From Acidobacteriaceae bacterium (lineage in GTDB: Bacteria; Acidobacteriota; Terriglobia; Terriglobales; Acidobacteriaceae), in assembly GCA_003134995.1 (NCBI GenBank), contig PLDC01000005.1:186001-250000 (forward strand): a DNA stretch of 64,000 nt. Reading direction: 5' to 3'. The position numbers and the translations under genes are program-made. Each line of letters begins with the position of its first letter. Position 1 is the stretch's first letter. A model generated the notes under the pieces. The model was not told the DNA's origin. It ran no database searches and worked only from the letters and a program-made list of their open reading frames with translations. Shown here piece by piece: positions 1-8,212 of the stretch.

Positions 1-951
1 CTCTTCGCGGCGCTTGCCGGTAGCGCCCGGAACCAACGCGCTGTAACGTCCAACTTCGTGAGCCAGATCTCCCAAGACATCCACTCGAAGCGGATCGACC
101 GCTACTTCTCCCAAGCCAGCTTCGAGAGCCGAATAGAAAAACTCGCGCACGGCCACCGCACCGCGAATCGGAGGCAGATTCGATCGCAATACCACGGCGT
201 CGGGCGCATAAAGTTCGATCAACTCATCGAGTTGCCGCGTATTACAAGCCAGAACCCATTCCTGAGTAAGCCGCCGCACTGAGGCCTCGCCGCGACTCAT
301 TGGTTCGCCTTTTGCCGCGGCAGCAACTCTCATGCGGTCCGCTTCCCGCGCACTCTCAGGAGCGTTCGCTCGCACCGCAACTGTGGCAACGTCGCCAGTT
401 CCTCCCTGGAAATAGTGGTGATGGTAATGATGATGATAATGGTGCGTGCCCGCAGGAGCGCCCGGAGCAGGATGTACCTCGTCTTTGGCTTCGGTCGCTA
501 GTGGCGGAGCTTGGGCCAAAGTGCCTTCGTCGTTGTCGAGGTTAGATGTTGCCGCAGCTTGAGGTGTGGAGTCGGGCGAATGTGACGCGGTTGCGAGCGG
601 GAGTCCGCACGCGCCGCAGAATTTATTGCCTTCGCGATTGCGATGTCCGCAAACGCGACAGGCAGTGGAAGCATTCACGATACTTTCTTGCGTGGCATCC
701 TCCGAGACGGTTTCGGAATCCGCCTCCATGGTGAGGCGCTGCATGGCTTGCAGAGCCGCGGCAATCGCTTCCTGGTTGGGCTTCGGCCGGCGCATCTCCG
801 GGTAGAGACGCTGATAAATCTCGCCCAACGCAGGATTGTGCGGGCCGATGCTCGGCACACCTTCGGCATCCTGCGCAGGAGTCAAGCCGGGTGGCTTGGC
901 CTGCCTCTTGTCTTGATCTCGAATGTCTCTTGGAAATCTATCTCTGTCCAC
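1..951 (-). CDS. Zinc-ribbon protein with His/Tyr-rich linker and NTF2/SnoaL-like domain (3' end off window)
   Basis: One continuous minus-strand frame runs from a GTG at 951 to the left edge (317 codons, no stop), so the protein is C-terminally truncated here. Residues about 1-95 are a Pro/Glu-rich N-terminus with a short helical part. Residues 98-115 carry C-x2-C-x10-C-x2-C, a zinc ribbon. Residues about 169-182 are a run of His and Tyr (nine His, three Tyr). From residue about 218 (an internal ATG at 300) the sequence resembles the NTF2-like/SnoaL/DUF4440 fold: a helix with WVLACNTRQLDELIELYAPDA, then VLRSNLPPIRGAVAVREFF. The GTG start is the first after an in-frame stop; the ATG at 729 is an alternative. 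No enzymatic role can be assigned. The zinc ribbon and NTF2 calls are by motif; the His-rich segment could bind metal (inference). Confidence 0.6.
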   Translation of the reverse strand, partial: MDRDRFPRDIRDQDKRQAKPPGLTPAQDAEGVPSIGPHNPALGEIYQRLYPEMRRPKPNQEAIAAALQAMQRLTMEADSETVSEDATQESIVNASTACRVCGHRNREGNKFCGACGLPLATASHSPDSTPQAAATSNLDNDEGTLAQAPPLATEAKDEVHPAPGAPAGTHHYHHHYHHHYFQGGTGDVATVAVRANAPESAREADRMRVAAAAKGEPMSRGEASVRRLTQEWVLACNTRQLDELIELYAPDAVVLRSNLPPIRGAVAVREFFYSALEAGLGEVAVDPLRVDVLGDLAHEVGRYSALVPGATGKRREE

Positions 952-1038
952 AATTCAGACCGCGCTACTGCCGTCATTTTAGCTCAAGCGGAGCCTGCCC
1001 TGAATGAAGCCGAAGGGTTAGCACTAGCGGGCGGAATC

Positions 1039-1482
1039 TCAGCGGCGGGAAAACTCGATCTTCCCTTCCGCCTCCGTGGGCACGCCGTTGCAGGTCGCGG
1101 GACGGTAGCGCCAGGTGCGTACGGTTCGCAGTACGTTGCGGTCACCAACGGGACCAACGCTTTGCAGAATCAGAGGACTATGCACTCGCCCGTCGGCGCC
1201 GATGATGAAGCTCACTTTGACTTTCAGCCCTGTTCCGGTCGGAACCAGCAGAGGATCGGGCGTGGTTAAGGCCTCCGGCGGTTGCGTAGCTTCGCAGCGC
1301 GCTCGAGCGCTCACGTGCGGGACATCGCTGAACTCGGCGGCACGCTTCGGCGTCTTCCATGTCTGGTGCTCACGCTCGGTCAAGGGAGCCTGCCGCAGTC
1401 GCGGAGACGGAGCCTGCACAGATGCGGCGCTGCTGGCGGGAGCGGCTATGATCAGAAGCAATGGCCAGACGCGACGAAGCAT
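1039..1482 (-). CDS. Secreted TonB C-terminal-like protein
   Basis: A 147-residue protein with a hydrophobic signal segment (RVWPLLLIIAAPASSAASVQA, residues 4-24). The C-terminal half (about residues 80-145) fits the TonB C-terminal fold: LKVKVSFIIGADGRVHSPLI, then VLRTVRTWRYRPATCNG and a final EGKIEF strand. This is the pattern of energy-transducer-like proteins in which the TonB-C domain stands alone without the usual long Pro-rich spacer. Only a short hydrophilic linker links signal and domain. It lies between the zinc-ribbon gene and a phosphoesterase, all on the minus strand but with gaps of about 90-180 bp, so no operon is claimed. It could bind TonB-box peptides in the periplasm or be a periplasmic protein of unrelated function with the same fold. 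Confidence 0.7.
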   Translation of the reverse strand: MLRRVWPLLLIIAAPASSAASVQAPSPRLRQAPLTEREHQTWKTPKRAAEFSDVPHVSARARCEATQPPEALTTPDPLLVPTGTGLKVKVSFIIGADGRVHSPLILQSVGPVGDRNVLRTVRTWRYRPATCNGVPTEAEGKIEFSRR

Positions 1483-1662
1483 TTTCTTGGAACCCTTCAG
1501 ACCAACACAAACAGCGCCTTATACTTATCGGCAAGTCTGGTGCCACGCTGATGCGGAGTTAAGTGTTTGGCTATCAGTGGGTTAAAGGGGGAGTGTCTGA
1601 CGCACAGGATTTTCAATGTGAACGCGGTTGCATATTTCAGACTCGGTGGCCCGTTTAGACGG

Positions 1663-2529
1663 CTATTTCCCGGCCGAGTGCCGGAGAGTCACCAGTGTAA
1701 TTTCGGGGGGACAATTTAAGCGCACCGGCACTCCCACAGTTCCCAGTCCGGCGGTGGTGTAAAGCGCGAGTGGACCGACCTGGTATCTTCCCAAAACATA
1801 TTTCTTCGCCATGCTCGGCAGATAGAGCGGAGGTAGCAGCGGAATTCTCACCTGGCCTCCGTGAGAGCGCCCTGAAAGCTGCAGGTCGACAGGAAAACGT
1901 GAAGCTTCGTCGGCGAAGTCGTGTTCGTGTGCGAGCAGAATGACGGCCTCGCCTGCGGGGACGTGACGCAAGGTCTCCTGCAAATCTGCGGTTCCGCCGA
2001 GCACGTCATTTACTCCGGCGAGCCAAACGCGCGTGCCGTTGCGCTCGATTGCGTGCGACTGGTTCGCCAGAACCTGAATGCTCTCGGCCTGAAGCGCGCG
2101 AGTGACGTGCTCGGGGTCGGTGTCCGCATCGTGGTTTCCCATGACGGCCCAAAGGCCTTGAGGAGCAGCCATCTGCCGCAGCAGGCGAGCACATGGCTCG
2201 GCGGCGAATGCCGCTTTCCTGACGTCTCCGAAAGACGGCGCTGAAACAAAGTCGCCGACGAGCACGATCAGGTCGGGACGAAGACCGTTGACCATAGGAA
2301 TAGCGGCGTGCAACGGATGGATCGAGAAGTATGGGTCGTAATGAAAATCGCTGAGCAGCGCGATCGTAAAACCATCCAATTGTTCCGGCCAGCGCGAAAG
2401 GGAAAAACTCTGCCGCACGAGGCGAGGACGGTTCGGCTCCAACAAGATTCCATCTGCAGCAAGCGCGACTGTAGCAGCGGCGGCGCTCCATTTAAGAAAC
2501 TGGCGTCTTGTGGTCGAGAAGGGAGACAA
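1663..2529 (-). CDS. Tat-exported calcineurin-like metallophosphoesterase
   Basis: 288 residues. The N-terminus has a twin-arginine signal (TTRRQFLKW, then a hydrophobic AAAATVALAA stretch), so export by Tat is expected, consistent with a folded metal enzyme. Metal-binding motifs of the calcineurin-like family appear in order: DFH (61-63), GD (92-93), GNHD (131-134), an H in LLAHEHD and GRSHGGQ near the C-terminus. The closest familiar relatives are YaeI/YkuE-type phosphodiesterases, which act on lipid or UDP-sugar-lipid substrates at the membrane; the substrate here cannot be read from sequence. It stands alone between the TonB-C-like gene and the TonB-dependent receptor. Confidence 0.85.
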   Translation of the reverse strand: MSPFSTTRRQFLKWSAAAATVALAADGILLEPNRPRLVRQSFSLSRWPEQLDGFTIALLSDFHYDPYFSIHPLHAAIPMVNGLRPDLIVLVGDFVSAPSFGDVRKAAFAAEPCARLLRQMAAPQGLWAVMGNHDADTDPEHVTRALQAESIQVLANQSHAIERNGTRVWLAGVNDVLGGTADLQETLRHVPAGEAVILLAHEHDFADEASRFPVDLQLSGRSHGGQVRIPLLPPLYLPSMAKKYVLGRYQVGPLALYTTAGLGTVGVPVRLNCPPEITLVTLRHSAGK

Positions 2530-2625
2530 AGGATCAGGTGTCAGCTCTTAGATATTAAGTGTGAGGTTGTGGTCCAGGATCTAACACCTATGACCTGAGA
2601 GCAGCCGCGAGTCATCCGCAATTGT

Positions 2626-5600
2626 TCAAAAACTGAAGCTCGCCTGCAAGTCAATACGGCGAACAGCCACACCCGTGGAGAATGGACCGGATTGAAGACT
2701 GTTGTATTTATCGAAGAATGGCGAGCCTAGAACTCCGCCGGGATTGCCCAGGTTCACCTTGTTGAAAATATTGCGTGCCGAAGCACTCAGCGTGAAATTG
2801 TAACGGCGATCAGAACCCGGACCACCGAACGAAGGACCACCGCCGAATAGAGGACCACGCGGACCGCCTCCACCACCCCGGCCGCCACCTCCTCCGCCGC
2901 CCGGGCCCCCCTGGTTCCCCTGATTGCCTGCGGTACTTTTTAGCTTCGGGCCGAATCCGAAAGTCTTACTGAGCCGCAGGTTCAGGGCGACGTGCGAAGG
3001 GCCGGTTCCGTAGTTAATCGGCACAAGCTTTTCACCAGCCGTGGGAGCGGCGTTGAACGTGCCCAGCGGCGTGCAATAAATATTTGGATCGCTGCAACTG
3101 GCTCCGGGAGCAAGCGCCGGACGGTCGTTAAACTGTGAGTCTCCATTTAAATCGCTGCTGGTCGTGATGTTAAAGGGCGAACCGGACCATGCTACGAAAA
3201 ACGGACTCAGACGAATTCCATACCGGGCTGCAATGGAGCCGCCCAAGAACAGGCGCTGGCGTATGTCGAACGCTGCCCGGCCGTAGTCCTGGCTGATGTC
3301 GTAAGAGTTCGACGCAAAACTCGTGACGCCGGCCGTATCGCTGTTGGCGTAGTTGAGCGTGTAGTAGCCAAACAGCTGAAGCTTGGTACCGGCGCGAATA
3401 TTCGTGTTCACGATCAACTGGTTCTGCCGGAACACGCCTTCAGATACGTACTGGTAAATGTTGCCCGCGTTCGGGTTCGGCTTCACGCATGGATTGCAGG
3501 GCGTGCCGGGATACGGCGCGTTGGCATTGACGCTGAGCAGTTGATCGAAGCCGCGTGAATTCAGATAAGTGACCGACAGAGTCGCAGACTTAGTGACCTG
3601 CCGCTCCACGCTGATGGCCGACTGCAGGGTGTACGGAGCATACAACGAGGGACTGATCTGGTAGACCGTTGAAGTACTGGAACTGACCGTGCCGCACGTA
3701 GCAAGCGAGGAGGGATTGAAAGGCTGATCGATTCCCGGGAAGCATGTGGGATTGTTAATGACATATTCCTGCTGCAGGACGCCGTTCAACCGATACGCTT
3801 GAAGAATCTGCGTCTCCTGGAAGCGATCGTAGAAGATTCCCATCCCGCCACGAATCACAACCTTGGGAGGACCATTTCTGCCGCCGACGCCCCAGGCGAG
3901 ACCGAAGCGCGGAGCGAGGTCCACGTGATCACGAATGTCATTCTGCACTTCGTAGCGCAATCCAAAGCTGAGAGTGATATTTGACCGAACCTTCCAATCA
4001 TCCTGCACGTAGAGGCCGGCGTCATAAGTCGTGACTGCGGCGTTCGGGTTGCAGGTTGTGAAAGTACCGTTCGCCGCGCATGCAGTAATGAAGAGTTGCG
4101 TAGCCAGCGTTGGAGTGCCAGTAAGGGCAAGCTGTTGCGCCGCATACTGGTACGAGATGGGGCAAGGCGGATTCGGATTGGGATTGGTGCCAAGATCGGT
4201 TAGGCAATTGGCGGGCGTATCCGTGGCTCCGTTTAAGGAGGAAAATGTAAACGTGCCGTTGTAACCGGAGGTAGTGTTGCTATCCTCGTGCTCCGCGCGC
4301 AAGCGTCCACCAAACTTAGTCGTGTGATTGCCGTGGATCACCGATGTGTAGTTCTGTAGCTCGTAGTGATTCTGGTAGTCGGTGGTAAGAGTACCGTTGC
4401 CGCCGCCGGTAAATGCGCCCAATACGCTGACCTCCGGATTCGTATCCAATGAGGTCTGGCTATTGTTATCCCGCAGAAACTGGAAACGGGTTTCGTTAAC
4501 CACCTTCGCGCCAAAGACCTGCGTGTCACCGATCTGAATGGTGTGTTCGGTGGTGGTCGTGTCATAAGCCTGCGAAGGCAAGGTATTTTGGCCAATGCCG
4601 TCGTTAGTCTCCGTGTCGCGGTAATACTGATAACGCACGGTTAGCGTGTTGTTCTTGGTGATTGCGTAGTCAAAACGTGGCCCGATATTGGTGCGTTGGT
4701 GCGGCGTCGGAATCGACTCCAAAAACTGCACGGGATTGAAGTTCTGATCGAGAGTCTCAGCGTCAATGGCCGAGAGGTCGTTAATATTTCGCCGCTGGGC
4801 GCTGACGAAAAAAGAAGAGTTCTTTATCCATTTGACCGGGCCCCCAACACTCCCATCGAACTGGACAGTGTAATAATTTGGCTCGGCGCCGGCAAATGGA
4901 TCGGTCGTATTGAACGCCGAATCGTTTCCGCTGACTTGAATCTGGCCGTGGTAACTGTCGGTGCCAGGCTTCGTAAAAATCTCAATGCGGCCGTAGCCGA
5001 GTTTGTCGTATTCCGCCGAGAACGGATTCGAATTAATGCGAATCTCGCGAATTGACGACTTGGGAGGAAGCTGCCCGGCGGTGAAACCGTCAATATAGAG
5101 TTGTCCGCCGTTTGGGCCAGCCGAAGGCCCGGCCAGCGCCTGCAAGTCGGTGAGCAATTCGTCGGGATCATCGGGAAGCGCGTCTAATTCCTTGCCTGAG
5201 ATGATGATGGCTCCGGCGTTGTTCGCGGGATTCACATCCACCGTAGGCACCGAATCGGAGACATTAATCTTCTGCTCCTCAACCTGGATGTTCATCGGTA
5301 CGTTCAGGCGCAGGGCCTGACCCGCGGCGATGTTCACATTGTCGTTTTCGTACAGAGAAAATCCATCGGCAACTACAGTCAGCGAATACTGACTGGGGGC
5401 CAAAGCCTTGAATTCATAATTACCCTGTCCATCGCTTTGCGTTTTAATTGGAGTCGACGAAGTGGCCGCAGGCGTCATGATCACGGTTGCTTTCGCGATA
5501 GCCGCGCCAGAAGGGTCGGTCACTTGCCCGCGCAAAGCTCCTGAAGTGGCGGGGGCCGCGGCGGTTTGCGACACGCTGAGCGTCGCGCACTGCGATAACA

Positions 5601-5652
5601 AGACGAAGACTGCAAAACAAAAGGCCAGATAAAGATTGCTGCGAACTTTCAT
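2626..5652 (-). CDS. TonB-dependent receptor, Oar/carboxypeptidase-regulatory type, with poly-Gly insert
   Basis: About 1008 residues from the ATG at 5652. That start gives a clean signal peptide (MKVRSNLYLAFCFAVFVLL) and avoids the overlap with the gene upstream that an earlier ATG at 5781 would create. A carboxypeptidase-regulatory/Ig-like domain follows (GQVTDPSGAAIAKATV), then a plug-like region (ELDALPDDPDELLTDLQALAG) and a long beta-barrel region ending in an aromatic SFSF terminus typical of outer-membrane barrels. Near residues 890-940 there is a Gly-rich stretch (GGPGGGGGGGRGGGGG and more) probably in a loop. Such receptors import large substrates or export factors; Acidobacteria carry many of them and the ligand is unknown. 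The DUF5666 gene lies directly upstream on the same strand, 79 bp away, suggesting co-transcription. Confidence 0.85.
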   Translation of the reverse strand: MKVRSNLYLAFCFAVFVLLSQCATLSVSQTAAAPATSGALRGQVTDPSGAAIAKATVIMTPAATSSTPIKTQSDGQGNYEFKALAPSQYSLTVVADGFSLYENDNVNIAAGQALRLNVPMNIQVEEQKINVSDSVPTVDVNPANNAGAIIISGKELDALPDDPDELLTDLQALAGPSAGPNGGQLYIDGFTAGQLPPKSSIREIRINSNPFSAEYDKLGYGRIEIFTKPGTDSYHGQIQVSGNDSAFNTTDPFAGAEPNYYTVQFDGSVGGPVKWIKNSSFFVSAQRRNINDLSAIDAETLDQNFNPVQFLESIPTPHQRTNIGPRFDYAITKNNTLTVRYQYYRDTETNDGIGQNTLPSQAYDTTTTEHTIQIGDTQVFGAKVVNETRFQFLRDNNSQTSLDTNPEVSVLGAFTGGGNGTLTTDYQNHYELQNYTSVIHGNHTTKFGGRLRAEHEDSNTTSGYNGTFTFSSLNGATDTPANCLTDLGTNPNPNPPCPISYQYAAQQLALTGTPTLATQLFITACAANGTFTTCNPNAAVTTYDAGLYVQDDWKVRSNITLSFGLRYEVQNDIRDHVDLAPRFGLAWGVGGRNGPPKVVIRGGMGIFYDRFQETQILQAYRLNGVLQQEYVINNPTCFPGIDQPFNPSSLATCGTVSSSTSTVYQISPSLYAPYTLQSAISVERQVTKSATLSVTYLNSRGFDQLLSVNANAPYPGTPCNPCVKPNPNAGNIYQYVSEGVFRQNQLIVNTNIRAGTKLQLFGYYTLNYANSDTAGVTSFASNSYDISQDYGRAAFDIRQRLFLGGSIAARYGIRLSPFFVAWSGSPFNITTSSDLNGDSQFNDRPALAPGASCSDPNIYCTPLGTFNAAPTAGEKLVPINYGTGPSHVALNLRLSKTFGFGPKLKSTAGNQGNQGGPGGGGGGGRGGGGGPRGPLFGGGPSFGGPGSDRRYNFTLSASARNIFNKVNLGNPGGVLGSPFFDKYNSLQSGPFSTGVAVRRIDLQASFSF

Positions 5653-5731
5653 TCCACCATTCCGTTCCACAAAGTGAGACTTCCGTGCGAATACCGCTAA
5701 GTGCAGTATTTGAATTTTCGCGAAGAACAAA

Positions 5732-7012
5732 CTACGGTCCTCCTGCTTCGCCTGCGGGGCCGCCAAGACTCCAAGGCGCAAGCATCATGGCCTGGCCGGC
5801 GTTGGGCGCGGCTTGCAGAATGGGCTCGACGCCGCTGACCAGTTGGATCGCGGTGCCTGTGCCCGCGGTGCCTTCGCTCGAAACCAGGATCACGGCATCG
5901 CCTTTATGCAAGTCAGCGAGTGACGTAGCGGGCAAACTGCTAAGCATCCGCTGCAGATCGGGAGCGCCGCCAGAGCGACCGCCGCCAGCGCCGCCTGCTT
6001 TCCAGTTCGCTCCGCCTTCAGCCGCTCCTGAAGCAGATGCCGGATTCGCAGTTTGCGCGGGTGTTGTAGTTTGTCCGGGCGCTGCACTGGCTCTGCCGCC
6101 CGAAGCAACTGCACTTCCTGCGGTTGCTCCTCCGGCAGCCGCGCTTTTCAGACGCGCGGCAATTCTCTGAGCCATCTCAGGGGGAAGATGACGGAGTTGC
6201 GAGTCTGCGGTTACTTTGATGAGCACTGTTTTTTTCGACAATAAATCCTGAACGCTGAGTGTCGACGAACTTGCATCGACGGAGTTGACCGTTCCGGCAA
6301 CATTGCGGAAAGATCCAGAAACAATTTCTTCGGCGGTCACTTCGCTGCCATCGGCGCTGCGTTCGCCGCGCGCTCGCACCTGGTCTCCGGAATGAATTTC
6401 CTTCAGCGTGCCAGGCTTGGCGTCGTCAAATTTCACGGAGTCAGGCGCGTAGCGGCGAATCACAGTCGTCGGGGATGCATGAATGACGATGTTCTTTTTT
6501 CCCGTGAAGCTGGCGACGGAGATGGTGACAGTTCCCGCGGCGGGATCCACGGCGCCGACCAAGCCCCCCACTCCGCGCTTCTGCCAGTCTTGCAAATCCT
6601 GCTGGTGCTTAGTATCGAGGTCGGCCTTTTTCATCACTACTACAGACGAAGCTAGCAGCGAGGCGTTATCGTCAGAGGTCTTTCCCCCGACCAATACGCG
6701 GTCGCCGACTTGAAGATCCTGCAACTGAATGGGCGTGGCGTTCTTTAGATCTTTTTCGCCCGGAGGAATGCGGACAATACGTGCAGCCTCCTGAACCGTG
6801 ACGTTGACGTCCGGACCGGAGTCAGGCGTGAGAGTAATGGCCGTTCCATTAATGGCTTTGATGGCGCCAATGCGCCTAGACACCGCGCCTGTTCCAGCAG
6901 TTTGCTGACTCTGCACGCCAGTTGCCGTCGCATAACCGAAAGGCGCTTGGATGCTGGCGCTGCAAGCGCAGCAGAGTGCGATTGCCAGAACACGGCTGGT
7001 GATTGATTTCAT
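5732..7012 (-). CDS. Secreted DUF5666-domain protein
   Basis: The ATG at 7012 is chosen over one at 7048 because it is preceded by an AAAGGAGC ribosome-binding site and begins a signal peptide (MKSITSRVLAIALCCACSA). The mature part consists of repeated small beta-rich units of about 65-75 residues with a common pattern: GAIKAINGTAITLTPDSG, LVGAVDPAAGTVTISVAS, VAGTVNSVDASSSTLSVQD, each followed by a GDRVLV/GDQVRARG-like segment. This is the pattern of DUF5666, an OB-like repeat of unknown function found in secreted proteins. The C-terminal third is low complexity (Ala/Gly/Ser, GGAGGGRSGG). The receptor gene just downstream also carries a Gly-rich segment, and the two are probably co-expressed. 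Confidence 0.75.
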   Translation of the reverse strand: MKSITSRVLAIALCCACSASIQAPFGYATATGVQSQQTAGTGAVSRRIGAIKAINGTAITLTPDSGPDVNVTVQEAARIVRIPPGEKDLKNATPIQLQDLQVGDRVLVGGKTSDDNASLLASSVVVMKKADLDTKHQQDLQDWQKRGVGGLVGAVDPAAGTVTISVASFTGKKNIVIHASPTTVIRRYAPDSVKFDDAKPGTLKEIHSGDQVRARGERSADGSEVTAEEIVSGSFRNVAGTVNSVDASSSTLSVQDLLSKKTVLIKVTADSQLRHLPPEMAQRIAARLKSAAAGGATAGSAVASGGRASAAPGQTTTPAQTANPASASGAAEGGANWKAGGAGGGRSGGAPDLQRMLSSLPATSLADLHKGDAVILVSSEGTAGTGTAIQLVSGVEPILQAAPNAGQAMMLAPWSLGGPAGEAGGP

Positions 7013-7020
7013 ATGCTCCT
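7013..7020 (-). promoter_or_regulatory. Ribosome-binding site of the DUF5666 gene
   Basis: Read on the minus strand, AGGAGC lies just before the ATG at 7012. The more upstream ATG (7048) has no such site, so this element decides the start. Confidence 0.6.
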
Positions 7021-7166
7021 TTATTAATTTACATGGTGAATTGCACAAAACGGCGGGATTTACAAAGTTTTACTTCTGCTTCACAGAATATGGGAATTCT
7101 CACGCGTTTCGCTGCGACGCGCGGAAACACACAGCAGGAACGGGCTGCAGGTTCGAGATTGACCAA

Positions 7167-8135
7167 CTACTCTGCGACCAGCAGGTTCTCCGCAAATGGC
7201 CATTGCTCATCGATCCATTGCGCCTCGCAGCGGAAGCCGGCAACGCTTGCCATAGAGAACACTTCTTCTGGCGAGTATTTGTGGCTGCTTTCGGTCCAGA
7301 TGGTTTCGCCTTCGAGAAACTCGACGCGAAGATCGGCGGCGGGAATATGCACGGTTTGTGGTCGGAGGGACCGCAGGTGCATCTCCACGCTGCGCGCCTC
7401 ATGGTTAATTTTGGCCACGTGCTCAAACTGAGCGAGATCAAAGTCGGCATCCAGTTCGCGATTGATGCGAGCCAGCAAATTCAAGTTGAAGGCAGCCGTG
7501 ACACCGAGTTCATCGTTGTAGGCCGCTAGCAGTTGAACGCTCGATTTCTCCAGATCGGTTCCGAGCAGAAGCCAGTCTCCGGGCAGAAGAATGCGGCGAA
7601 CTTCGGCCAGAAACTCAATGCCGGCGGAGCGATCGAAGTTCCCGATCGTGCTTCCTAAGAACAGCACAAGAAGGCGCTGGTCGGTCTTCCGCTGCGCAGC
7701 CACTTCCAACAACCCGTCGAGATATTCGCGTTCGAAACCCAGGATACTGATGGACTCGATGTCGCTGAGTTCGCGCTCGCACATGGCCAGAGCGGAGGCG
7801 GAAATCTCGATGGGATAGTAGGTGGTTCTCTGCCGCCGGCAAAGCGCTTCCAGAATGTGGCGAGTCTTTTGACCGCTGCCACTGCCAAGCTCGGCCACGG
7901 AAACCGGGGTCGCCAACCGTTCGACGATGCCATGCGCGTGCCGCCGCAGCAGGCGTTCATCCGCCCGCGTGAGCCCGTACTGCGGAAGACGGCTGATCAC
8001 TTCGAATAACGCGGAACCGACGTCGTCATACAAATACTTCGACAGCAGTTCTTTCTGGCCCGGCTTGGTAAGCCCGGTACGCACATCCGCTGCGAATTCG
8101 TAGGTTGCGTTCGGAGTAATAGTTTGAATCAGCAT
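7167..8135 (-). CDS. egtD: L-histidine N-alpha-methyltransferase EgtD
   Basis: 322 residues, the usual length of EgtD (DUF2260/methyltransferase family). It makes hercynine by three SAM-dependent methylations of histidine in ergothioneine synthesis. Visible signatures: an N-terminal helical region with LLSKYLYDDVGSALFEVISRLPQY, the SAM-binding motif VAELGSGSGQKTRHIL near residue 80, a YYPIEISASAL segment, LFLGSTIGNFD (SAM-site loop), and the C-terminal segment FDLAQFEHVAKINHEARSVEMHL. The gene is 77 bp downstream of egtB on the same strand, so the pair looks like one transcription unit. The egtC and egtE genes of the mycobacterial pathway are not seen nearby. Confidence 0.93.
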   Translation of the reverse strand: MLIQTITPNATYEFAADVRTGLTKPGQKELLSKYLYDDVGSALFEVISRLPQYGLTRADERLLRRHAHGIVERLATPVSVAELGSGSGQKTRHILEALCRRQRTTYYPIEISASALAMCERELSDIESISILGFEREYLDGLLEVAAQRKTDQRLLVLFLGSTIGNFDRSAGIEFLAEVRRILLPGDWLLLGTDLEKSSVQLLAAYNDELGVTAAFNLNLLARINRELDADFDLAQFEHVAKINHEARSVEMHLRSLRPQTVHIPAADLRVEFLEGETIWTESSHKYSPEEVFSMASVAGFRCEAQWIDEQWPFAENLLVAE

Positions 8136-8212
8136 ACTGGCTCCTTGTTCACATTGAAACGCTCATCGTGAAACGTTCATTGTCGGACGTTCACCATCCG
8201 CAGCATTGTCGA

